Shown here in pieces: positions 1-6,128 of a stretch of DNA of 11,624 nucleotides (positions are counted from its first letter, which is position 1; every line of letters begins with the position of its first letter). Under the pieces are notes generated by a model. It was not told the origin of the DNA. It saw nothing but the letters and a program-made list of their open reading frames with translations, and did no database searches. The stretch comes from Hyphomonas sp. Its GTDB lineage: Bacteria; Pseudomonadota; Alphaproteobacteria; Caulobacterales; Hyphomonadaceae. The position numbers were made by a program, and so were the translations under genes. The stretch spans positions 1 through 11,624 of the forward strand of contig JANSXJ010000087.1 in the NCBI GenBank assembly GCA_024743015.1. Reading direction: 5' to 3'.

Positions 1-986
1 CCTTCGGCGAGGTCATCGATCAAGCCTTGGAAGTCGATGGCATGGACAATCGCTTGACGCACATGCGGGCTGAGTTGACCGGCTGCCTCTTCGGTGCCTG
101 GACCGAGGACTAGATAGATCGCATCGGCGCTTGGCGCCCGCTCAATGCGCACGCCATCGGTGGTGATGGTGCCGGCTGACGCGCCATCAAGGCCAAGGGC
201 AATGTCTGCCCCACCGGTCTCAAGAAGAAGCGCTTGCGAGGCTGGATCTTGCACGTTTTGCATCACAAACCGGCCGAAGGCTGGTTTGTCGCGCCAAAAG
301 CTCTCATTGCGTGCGAGGATGATGGCGTTGCCGGGGTCGTAGGATTCCAGTACAAACGGGCCGCTGCCGGCGGAGTTGGCGATCAGCCAGCTTTCGCCCT
401 CATCGGTGGCCGGGTCAGTCGTGGCGCCTTGTTCCATCGCCACGTCGCTGTTGAGGATCGCACTGATTGAGGAGGCGAGCAACGCTGGAAACTCAGAATT
501 GCTTTCCGACAAGGTGATTTCGACCGTGGTCAGCGATACCTCGGTCATCTCCTCGATGTCCTCGTAGAGGAACCCGGCAATACCAACATTCTTGGCGCGC
601 TCGAGCGAAAAGATCACGTCTTTGGCTTCGACGGGGCTGCCATCGGAAAAGACCGCGTCCGCATCCAGGTTGAACGTGAAGGTCGCGTTGTTGTTGGACG
701 CGGTCCATGACTCGGCAAGCAGCGGCACAAGCTGCGAGCCGTCCGCCGAATAGGCGGTCAGCGTGTCGTAAACCATGTGGAACACCATGAGGCTGGTGCC
801 GCTCCACTCACGCGATGGGTCGAACGTCTCAATGTCGAAGGCGCTGGCGACAACAACCGTCCCATCCTGGGCTGCTGCTTGGGGCGCGAACGCAGCCAAG
901 GTCAGGCTGAGGAGGCCTGCACTCAAGGTGAGCGAACGCGGTCGAAGGTTGGCAGATGGGGCATGATGTTGGGGCGTCATGATCAT
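1..986 (-). CDS. Exported peptide/opine-type ABC transporter solute-binding protein, family 5 (partial, C-terminus beyond left edge)
   Basis: Reading leftwards from ATG at 986, an open frame of 328 codons runs off the window edge with no stop. The N-terminus is a Sec signal peptide: a long basic n-region (R15, R17), a hydrophobic core about residues 19-34, and a likely cleavage after Ala39 (AAA before QDG). The mature start (GTVVVASAFDIETFDPS) and later segments (YDTLTAYSADGS, LAESWT, FSDGSPVEAKDVIFSLERA, GSGPFVLESY, VRQAIVHAID) are the usual order of blocks in periplasmic DppA/OppA-type binding proteins (SBP_bac_5). The start at 986 is chosen because AGGAAG lies about 7 bases upstream; an in-frame ATG at 980 is the alternative. 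It is divergent from the luxR-type gene and probably heads a separate transport operon lying to the left. It differs in sequence from the binding protein at 9653-11200. The ligand cannot be told from sequence. Confidence 0.93.
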   Translation of the reverse strand, partial: MIMTPQHHAPSANLRPRSLTLSAGLLSLTLAAFAPQAAAQDGTVVVASAFDIETFDPSREWSGTSLMVFHMVYDTLTAYSADGSQLVPLLAESWTASNNNATFTFNLDADAVFSDGSPVEAKDVIFSLERAKNVGIAGFLYEDIEEMTEVSLTTVEITLSESNSEFPALLASSISAILNSDVAMEQGATTDPATDEGESWLIANSAGSGPFVLESYDPGNAIILARNESFWRDKPAFGRFVMQNVQDPASQALLLETGGADIALGLDGASAGTITTDGVRIERAPSADAIYLVLGPGTEEAAGQLSPHVRQAIVHAIDFQGLIDDLAE

Positions 987-1156
987 GAGGACTTCCTTTC
1001 CCTGGTGAGGTGCCAGAGACGCTCTGCATGTAGTGCGCCGACGGCTTTGAATCGGCTTGCTGTGCCCGTGTGCGGGGCTTAACCGGATCGCTCGAAGCGC
1101 CCAAAGAGCGGGCCATACGAGTTCACCCCTAGCTTTCGTCCTGCGGTCGGTCTGGC

Positions 1157-1178
1157 AAATACCTCCAAAGTGGTATTT
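1157..1178. promoter_or_regulatory. Inverted repeat AAATACC-N8-GGTATTT, candidate operator
   Basis: Perfect 7-base arms at 1157-1163 and 1172-1178 are separated by 8 bases, giving a 22-base dyad about 30 bases upstream of the luxR-type start. Size and symmetry fit a dimeric helix-turn-helix regulator, and its place in a divergent promoter region next to a regulator gene suggests autoregulation. The binding protein is unknown. It overlaps the next dyad by four bases. Confidence 0.4.
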
Positions 1179-1198
1179 TGTAAGACAAACGACAAAAT
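1175..1198. promoter_or_regulatory. Inverted repeat ATTTTGT-N10-ACAAAAT, candidate operator (copy 1 of shared motif)
   Basis: Perfect 7-base arms at 1175-1181 and 1192-1198 flank a 10-base spacer, ending 8 bases before the luxR-type ATG. The core ATTTTGT-N10-ACAAA recurs with identical spacing at 2723-2744, between the paiB-like and amidase genes. Its position almost on top of the regulator start would suit repression or autoregulation. The assignment to a particular regulator is inference. Confidence 0.42.
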
Positions 1199-1206
1199 GG
1201 CTAAAA

Positions 1207-2019
1207 ATGATGCTTACCAATGCACATGCCCGCCATCTTGCAAGCTTGCTTGCGCGGGTCGGGCAGAGGCAGTTCGCCCGTTTGCTGATTGCGGGCCTGC
1301 GCCGCAGTCTTGATTGCAACACCGTGGCGATCATCGCGTTTTCCAAACGCACCGGGGCGACGATCCTCGACTCCTGGGTTGAAGATCCGGCGTTGGACCG
1401 CGTGTTCCGCGATGTCTACGTCAACGGCGCATTCCGGCTCGACCCTTTTTATCAGGAGGGGTTACGCGCGCAGCGGCCGCAGTTTTTGCGCCTGAAAGAC
1501 ATCGCTCCTGATCGGTTTTTCACCACCGAGTACTTTCGCCGCTATTATCGCAGGACGGCGTTTTCCGACGAAATGGGCTTCATCATGCCCTATGGCGAGG
1601 GGATCGCCTTGCACCTGTCGGTCAGTCGTCGTGGGACAGACCAGCGCTTTTCTGGGCGGGAGCGGCGCGCCTTGGAGGCCTCGGCACCGCTTTTGGCGGT
1701 CATGCTGAAGCGGCATTACGGCGTGCCGGCGGAGTCGGCGGACGTGGCGTCTGATCTGGTGCCAATTGCCACCCGGCTGGAAGCCCATGCCCGCAAACAT
1801 CTCAATGCCGATCTCACACCGCGTGAGGCGCTGGTGTTGCAACATGTGCTCGAGGGCTATTCCAACGTTGCCATTGGCCTGTTGATCGACGTGTCGCCGT
1901 TGACAGTGAAAGTGCACCGGCGCAATGCCTATCGAAAGCTTGGTATTTCATCGCAAGCTGAACTGTTTGCCGCCTTCATCCCGGCCCTTGCCCCAAGCGG
2001 AAAAGGGGTTTTGAGCTAG
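1207..2019 (+). CDS. LuxR-type transcriptional regulator (LuxR solo)
   Basis: A 270-residue DNA-binding regulator. The C-terminal LuxR/GerE helix-turn-helix is clear at about residues 202-256: LTPREALVLQHVLEG, then SNVAIGLLIDVSPLTVKVHRRN and YRKLGISSQAEL, the pattern of this family. The N-terminal 170 residues have the size and place of a ligand-binding domain and include LDPFY near residue 78, recalling the Asp-Pro of acyl-homoserine-lactone receptors, but the fit is weak and the ligand is unknown. No luxI-type synthase is in the window, so it is a solo. The ATG at 1207 is chosen (ATG at 1210 also possible); neither has a good Shine-Dalgarno. The same frame is open back to TTG 1057 but that part lacks family resemblance. 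It is divergent from the binding-protein gene at 986 and close to two dyads, so it probably controls that gene, itself, and perhaps the amidase promoter. Confidence 0.9.
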   Translation: MMLTNAHARHLASLLARVGQRQFARLLIAGLRRSLDCNTVAIIAFSKRTGATILDSWVEDPALDRVFRDVYVNGAFRLDPFYQEGLRAQRPQFLRLKDIAPDRFFTTEYFRRYYRRTAFSDEMGFIMPYGEGIALHLSVSRRGTDQRFSGRERRALEASAPLLAVMLKRHYGVPAESADVASDLVPIATRLEAHARKHLNADLTPREALVLQHVLEGYSNVAIGLLIDVSPLTVKVHRRNAYRKLGISSQAELFAAFIPALAPSGKGVLS

Positions 2020-2071
2020 CCCAAGCGCCGAACACTGCGATGCGCCGGACTGGCGTTTATGCGACGTTGCG

Positions 2072-2707
2072 TCACCCTGGCCTGTACGCTTTTTTGTCCA
2101 TCGTGACCCGCTGCATAGCCGCGCCGACGCCATGGGCTGGGCAGGCTGCCAGGCTTGATTGAACGGCTTGGGCATCCTTCAAACACTTGTCTTGGCTGAG
2201 TTTTTGAGCGGCCTCCAGTCGGTCGACGTGGATGCGGAACGCGTAGACCCCTCGGCTGAGCGACGTCACCAGGCTTTCAGGAATGTCGGACATAGCCCAG
2301 CCCGTTCCGAGCACCCGCTCGTAGGTGTCGACCGACAGATTGAGGATTCGGCGCAGCGCGGCGCGCTCTGTCACCGCTTCCCAACGCCCGTGAACATGCA
2401 CGGCGCTGTAGTTCCAGGTGGGCACGTCCGGTTCGGCTTCGTACAGCGTCGGGGTCACATAGGCATCCGGCCCACGAAAGATCGCCAAAACCTGATCCCC
2501 ATCCTTGAGCCGGCGCCAATGATCATTGGGCCGTGCCATGTGGCCGATCATGGCCTTGCGGTCGGTTTCGGGTTCAAAAAGGAGCGGGGCGTGCGTCGCA
2601 TCAAAGCCCATCTCGCCGGTCGAGATCAGCACGCCGAGCGCGTGTTGGCTGACCAGTGCGTCGATTTCCGTCGGATCGGTTTCAGCAAAGAAGGCGGATG
2701 TATACAC
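2072..2707 (-). CDS. PaiB-like FMN-binding protein / putative negative transcriptional regulator
   Basis: A 211-residue protein, the usual length for the PaiB family (FMN_bind_2), which has a split-barrel flavin-binding fold; Bacillus PaiB is known as a negative regulator of sporulation and protease genes. Family blocks seen in order: HMARPNDHWR (56-65), IFRGPDAYVTPTLY (76-89), VPTWNYSAVHVHG (95-107) and AAQKLSQDK (166-174). The start is GTG at 2707, supported by AGGAG about 8 bases upstream. It is divergent from the amidase across only 59 bases and convergent with the luxR-type gene, leaving 52 bases (2020-2071) in which no convincing terminator was found. Whether it is a true DNA-binding regulator or a flavin enzyme cannot be told; no helix-turn-helix is visible. 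Confidence 0.88.
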   Translation of the reverse strand: MYTSAFFAETDPTEIDALVSQHALGVLISTGEMGFDATHAPLLFEPETDRKAMIGHMARPNDHWRRLKDGDQVLAIFRGPDAYVTPTLYEAEPDVPTWNYSAVHVHGRWEAVTERAALRRILNLSVDTYERVLGTGWAMSDIPESLVTSLSRGVYAFRIHVDRLEAAQKLSQDKCLKDAQAVQSSLAACPAHGVGAAMQRVTMDKKAYRPG

Positions 2708-2722
2708 CTAGACTCTCCTCAA

Positions 2723-2744
2723 ATTTTGTTTTTATACGAACAAA
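2723..2744. promoter_or_regulatory. Candidate operator ATTTTGT-N10-ACAAA (copy 2 of shared motif)
   Basis: In the 59-base gap between the divergent paiB-like and amidase genes, ATTTTGT (2723-2729) is followed after 10 bases by ACAAA (2740-2744). The inner part TTTGTT-N8-AACAAA (2725-2730 and 2739-2744) is a perfect dyad. All 12 motif bases and the spacing match the site at 1175-1196, while the spacers differ. TTTATAC in the centre could serve as a -10 region, so a bound protein would compete with polymerase for both divergent genes. This is inference. Confidence 0.45.
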
Positions 2745-2766
2745 GAACAATATAGGGAAGCGGCCG

Positions 2767-4209
2767 ATGAAACCCTCGGACTATCTCACATGCGATGCCA
2801 CCGACCTGGCAGCTTTGGTCAAGGCCAAGGAGGTAAGCGCGGAAGAGGTTTTGGACGCTGCTTGGGACGTTATTGAGGCTGTCAATCCGGCGGTGAATGC
2901 TGTCACGCGCGATGCGCGCGACATCGCCCGGGCGGACATTGCCGCTGGCTTGCCAGATGGCCCCTTCACTGGCGTGCCCTTTGTTTTGAAAGACGAATAT
3001 CTGTTCCGCGACGGGCTTCCGTGTGACTTTGCCTCGCGCATGGGGGAGGGCACAACCTCGCCCACCACATCGACCTTGCTGCAACGCTACATGGATGCGG
3101 GCTTGGTGATCACCGGCAAGACAAACTTGCCTGAATTCGGCGCGAGTGTGACGACCGAACCGGTGGCAAAAGGGCGCACCAACAATCCTTGGAACCCGGA
3201 ACACACCGCCGGTGGGTCCTCTGGCGGATCGGCTGCGGCTGTCGCGGCCGGTATGGTGCCCATGGCTTATGGCAATGATGGCGCTGGCTCGATCCGCATT
3301 CCAGGATCGTGCTGTGGCGTGTTTGGCTTGAAGCCGACCCGTGGTCGCACACCCACGGGCCCTGAAGATGGCGAGTACTGGAATGGGTTGGTGATCCAGC
3401 ACGCGCTGACTCGCACTGTGCGCGACAGCGCAGCCCTTTTGGATGCCACGGAAGGGTGGGAAGCAGGCTCGCTCTATCCTGCACCGCCCAAGCCGCGCGC
3501 CTACCTTGATGAACTCGGCCAAGACACTGGCAAGCTGCGGATCGGGATGGCAACCACATCACCCATCGGCTCCGTGGTGGACCCTGCGTGCGTGGTCGCA
3601 GTTGAGGCTGCGGCCAAGCTGCTTCAGGATATGGGCCACACCGTTGAGGAAGCGACGCCTGATCACGACGCCAAAGCGCTTGGCGCGGGCATTCTCGATC
3701 TGATGAACATCCATGTCGCCTTTGGCATCGATGGACTGGCCGCCATGCACGGGCGGACCCCGTCGCTGGAGACCGTGGAGCGCGCCCATTTGGAAACGGC
3801 GCGCCGTGGCCGCGAAATGTCGGCCCAGCGCATGCTTGAGATTTTGGAGCTGATGGGCTCCACGGCGCGGCGCGCTGCCCCGTTTTTTGAAGCCTACGAT
3901 CTGTGGTTGACTCCGACCTTGGCGACGCCACCGGTCAAGCACGGACAGATCACCACCAATGACAGTGATGCTGATCGGTATTTGAACGGCTTCCTGGAGT
4001 TTGTACCCTTCACGCCCCTGGCCAATGTCACAGGTTGCCCAGCGATGACTTTACCCCTTCACTGGACGGAAGAGGGCCTGCCGGTGGGCGTGCACTTCAT
4101 GTCGGCGTTTGGTGACGAGGGTTTATTATTCCGTCTGGCAGCACGCTTGGAAGAGGCGCTGCGATGGGCAGACAAGCACCCGCGCCTGAGCGGATGGGAG
4201 ATGATGTAA
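2767..4209 (+). CDS. Amidase-signature hydrolase, 6-aminohexanoate-cyclic-dimer hydrolase (NylA)-like
   Basis: A 480-residue amidase-signature enzyme that hydrolyses a carboxamide bond. The Ser-cisSer-Lys triad is complete: Lys75 (FVLKDEY), Ser151 (AGGSSGGSAAA) and nucleophile Ser175 (GNDGAGSIRIPGS). Serines 24 apart are standard for the family. The variant GND-x-AGS, the flanking NPWNPEHTAGG and VFGLKPTRGR, and the C-terminal NVTGCPAMTLPLHW resemble NylA-type linear/cyclic amide hydrolases more than GatA, recalled without alignment. No signal peptide, so cytoplasmic. Start ATG 2767 has GGGAAG 6 bases upstream; the frame is open further back but that would overlap the divergent gene. Its stop TAA overlaps the ATG of the cupin gene, so the two are translationally coupled. 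The substrate is not known; a true nylon oligomer is not implied, and an N-acyl or oligoamide natural compound taken up by the neighbouring transporter is as likely. Confidence 0.93.
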   Translation: MKPSDYLTCDATDLAALVKAKEVSAEEVLDAAWDVIEAVNPAVNAVTRDARDIARADIAAGLPDGPFTGVPFVLKDEYLFRDGLPCDFASRMGEGTTSPTTSTLLQRYMDAGLVITGKTNLPEFGASVTTEPVAKGRTNNPWNPEHTAGGSSGGSAAAVAAGMVPMAYGNDGAGSIRIPGSCCGVFGLKPTRGRTPTGPEDGEYWNGLVIQHALTRTVRDSAALLDATEGWEAGSLYPAPPKPRAYLDELGQDTGKLRIGMATTSPIGSVVDPACVVAVEAAAKLLQDMGHTVEEATPDHDAKALGAGILDLMNIHVAFGIDGLAAMHGRTPSLETVERAHLETARRGREMSAQRMLEILELMGSTARRAAPFFEAYDLWLTPTLATPPVKHGQITTNDSDADRYLNGFLEFVPFTPLANVTGCPAMTLPLHWTEEGLPVGVHFMSAFGDEGLLFRLAARLEEALRWADKHPRLSGWEMM

Positions 4210-4583
4210 TGGCCTCCGAAACGATCACGAAAATGCCGCCCCATGGTCATCCCATCAACGGGATGGAGGCCATTGGTTTGTCCTTCCCTGACGCGGTACT
4301 CGAGGGCAACCCGCAAGAGGCGGCCCATGTGTTTACCGACCTGTCCCTGTCTCAGGCAACCATTGGCGTGTGGGAGAGCGAGGCGGGCGTGATCCGCTTC
4401 GACCCTTATCCTTTCGATGAGTTGTGCATCGTTGTTGAAGGTGAGGTTGCGCTGGTACCGGATGACACCGGTCTGGCTGAAACCTTTCGCGCCGGTGATC
4501 TCTTCATCGTGCGGGAGACATTTCGTGGCACCTGGCACATGCCGCGAAAGTTGCGCAAATTCTACGTCGAACTGAAAAAATAG
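4209..4583 (+). CDS. Small cupin-domain protein (DUF861 / cupin_3 type)
   Basis: A 124-residue single-domain cupin. The core IGVWESEAGVIRF (52-64), FDELCIVVEGEVAL (69-82), FRAGDLFIVRETFRGTWHMP (93-112) and RKFYVEL (117-123) is the pattern of DUF861 proteins related to EutQ and ureidoglycine aminohydrolase. The first cupin motif lacks the usual HxH metal ligands, keeping only Glu71, and the second has only His110, so classical metal binding is doubtful. Start ATG 4209 overlaps the amidase stop (TAATG), with GGGAG at 4196-4200; an in-frame ATG at 4164 would lie deep in the amidase gene and is less likely. Coupled translation suggests that it acts with the amidase, perhaps on its product or as an accessory or sensing protein. 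The activity is unknown. Confidence 0.87.
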   Translation: MASETITKMPPHGHPINGMEAIGLSFPDAVLEGNPQEAAHVFTDLSLSQATIGVWESEAGVIRFDPYPFDELCIVVEGEVALVPDDTGLAETFRAGDLFIVRETFRGTWHMPRKLRKFYVELKK

Positions 4584-4587
4584 CACA

Positions 4588-4620
4588 ACAAAGCCAAGCG
4601 CAAAGTGCGGCGAGCTTTGT
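4588..4620. terminator. Dyad between convergent genes, possible bidirectional terminator
   Basis: ACAAAGC (4588-4594) pairs perfectly with GCTTTGT (4614-4620); inside, CGC and GCG can pair around an AAAGT loop after a 4x4 internal loop. It lies 4 bases after the cupin stop and 17 bases beyond the ALDH stop on the other strand, where a bidirectional terminator would be expected. There is no T-run on either side, so intrinsic termination is uncertain. Confidence 0.4.
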
Positions 4621-4637
4621 CGCAAGTGCGGGTCAGG

Positions 4638-6128
4638 CTACTTCAAGTACCAGCCCCATGGCTTCTCGCCCGCCCAACTGGTGATCTGTTTGGTCTCCAA
4701 ATAGTTCTCCAGCCCCCAGCGGCCGAGTTCGCGGCCAATGCCGGAGCGTTTCACACCGCCCCACGGCACTTCGGTGAAGGTTGGCTGCGAGCAATTGACC
4801 CACACAACGCCAGCTTTGAGCGCGCGGGCAACACGGTTCGCGCGGGAGATGTCCCGCGACATGACCGCAGCGCCAAGCCCGTAGATGGAGTTGTTTGCTT
4901 CGCGCACGCCATCGTCCTCGTTATCGAAGGGCGAAATGCACAAGACGGGGCCGAAAATCTCCTCCGTCCAGATGGTACTGTCCTTGGGCACGTCAGCGAA
5001 GATGGCCGGCTCCATAAAATAGCCCTTGGGCAGGTGGGCCGGTCGACCGCCACCGGTGACCAAGGTGGCGCCGTCCGCAACGCCAGTGGCGATGGCAGCT
5101 TGCACTTTATCGTACTGGCCTTGGCTCACCAACGCGCCCATCAGCACCTCCTCGGTGCCCGGCCCAATGGTGATCTTACGCGTTTCGTCCACCAACCGTT
5201 CCAACAGCACATCGTACAGCGGTCGCTCGACCAAAACGCGGGACGTGGCGGTGCAGACCTCGCCCTGGTTCCAGAAAATGCCGAACAGAGTCCATTCGAC
5301 CGCTTCCTCCATGTCGGCATCGGCGAATATGACGAAGGGCGATTTGCCCCCAAGCTCCAAGCTCACCGCTTTGATGTCTTCAGCGGCGGCCTGCATCACC
5401 CGTCGTCCGGTCGGAACCGAACCGGTGAAGGCTGTTTTGTCGGCGCCAGGATGGGCTGCGAGCGCTGCACCGGCCGCGCCCGCCCCGGTGACGATGTTGA
5501 GCGCGCCGGCGGGCAAGCCGGCCTCTTGAGCGATGGTGCCAAGTTCCAGCGCTGTCAGCGGCGTCAGTTCAGACGGTTTGAGCACCACGGTACACCCTGC
5601 CGCCAAGGCCGGTGCCACTTTCCACGAGGCCATCAGCATTGGGAAGTTCCACGGGATGATCGCCGCTGCCACGCCAATGGGTTGCTTGACAACGGTGCTG
5701 GTGAAGCCGTCCATAGGCAGGGCGATGTCTTCTTCGGCGTTGGCGTCCATCGTCTCTGCGAGATCCGCGTAGAAGCCAAAGACACCTGCAGTATCCTCAA
5801 TATCCCAAACGGCTTCCGGCCTCGGTTTGCCATTGTCGCGGATTTCAATTTCGGCAAGCTCGGCCGTGCGTGCTTCGATCAGCTGCGCCATGCGCCGCAG
5901 CACCTTGGCGCGTTCAGGCCCGGACATCTGAGGCCAGGGACCGGTATCAAACGCTGAGCGTGCTGCTGCGACAGCACGGTCGATGTCCTCTGCCGTGCCA
6001 TCGGGAACTCGGTGGAACGTTTCTTCGGTCGCCGGATCAATGACATCGATCCAGTCGGACCCGCTGCTTGCCTCCCAAGCACCGTTGATGAAGTGAGCCG
6101 ATTTCAGGCTGTTGTTGGCTGTGGACAT
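4638..6128 (-). CDS. NAD-dependent aldehyde dehydrogenase, ALDH10-like (aminoaldehyde / betaine aldehyde dehydrogenase)
   Basis: A 496-residue ALDH-superfamily enzyme, full length for the family, oxidising an aldehyde to its acid in the cytoplasm. Key residues: Asn161 (PWNFP), Lys184 (LKPSE), coenzyme loop FTGSVPTG (234-241), general base Glu258 (LELGGKSP) and nucleophile Cys292 (NQGEVCTATSR). Long stretches (DNGKPRPEAVWDIEDTAG, VVWVNCSQPTFTEVPWGG, and the PWGWY tail) recall plant ALDH10 enzymes, which use betaine aldehyde and omega-aminoaldehydes. Position 441, known in ALDH10 to govern betaine-aldehyde use (Ala or Cys permissive, Ile restrictive), is Val here. Start ATG 6128 has GAGGAAA 6 bases upstream and lies 25 bases inside the end of the ABC ATPase gene, so it is the last gene of the transport operon. 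The aldehyde may come from the imported compound. Substrate assignment is inference. Confidence 0.93.
   Translation of the reverse strand: MSTANNSLKSAHFINGAWEASSGSDWIDVIDPATEETFHRVPDGTAEDIDRAVAAARSAFDTGPWPQMSGPERAKVLRRMAQLIEARTAELAEIEIRDNGKPRPEAVWDIEDTAGVFGFYADLAETMDANAEEDIALPMDGFTSTVVKQPIGVAAAIIPWNFPMLMASWKVAPALAAGCTVVLKPSELTPLTALELGTIAQEAGLPAGALNIVTGAGAAGAALAAHPGADKTAFTGSVPTGRRVMQAAAEDIKAVSLELGGKSPFVIFADADMEEAVEWTLFGIFWNQGEVCTATSRVLVERPLYDVLLERLVDETRKITIGPGTEEVLMGALVSQGQYDKVQAAIATGVADGATLVTGGGRPAHLPKGYFMEPAIFADVPKDSTIWTEEIFGPVLCISPFDNEDDGVREANNSIYGLGAAVMSRDISRANRVARALKAGVVWVNCSQPTFTEVPWGGVKRSGIGRELGRWGLENYLETKQITSWAGEKPWGWYLK

Larger units (their letters stand above)
987..1206. promoter_or_regulatory. 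Divergent intergenic region between binding-protein gene and luxR-type regulator
   Basis: This 220-base stretch has no credible gene. It holds the AGGAAG ribosome site of the leftward binding-protein gene at its left end and an AT-rich patch with two overlapping inverted repeats (1157-1198) at its right end, just before the regulator start. Both promoters must lie here unless one gene is read from outside. No clear sigma-70 boxes with good spacing could be fixed by eye. An open frame from TTG at 1057 continues into the regulator but looks non-coding. Confidence 0.6.

Noticed and set aside
1057..1206. N-terminal extension of the luxR-type protein from TTG 1057
   Set aside because: These 50 codons cover the divergent promoter region and its dyads and do not resemble a LuxR N-terminus; ATG 1207 gives a normal family length.
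2020..2071. Terminator between the convergent luxR-type and PaiB-like genes
   Set aside because: Only short or widely spaced GC pairings (such as GACG-TTG-CGTC) were found and no T-run; too weak to call.
2726..2754. Sigma-70 promoter TTGTTT-N17-AATATA for the amidase
   Set aside because: Spacing is right, but the -10 match is poor and the start would fall on the Shine-Dalgarno, leaving almost no leader.
2656..2766. Upstream extension of the amidase frame
   Set aside because: It would overlap the start of the divergent PaiB-like gene; ATG 2767 has a good ribosome site and fits the family N-terminus.
4164..4208. Earlier start for the cupin protein
   Set aside because: It would lie inside the amidase coding region without a clear ribosome site; ATG 4209 gives the tight TAATG overlap with GGGAG upstream.
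4605..5957. Long open frame of 450 codons on the plus strand
   Set aside because: It lies antisense to the ALDH gene, whose full catalytic motifs are on the minus strand; its protein is low in recognisable motifs and typical of a GC-rich shadow frame.
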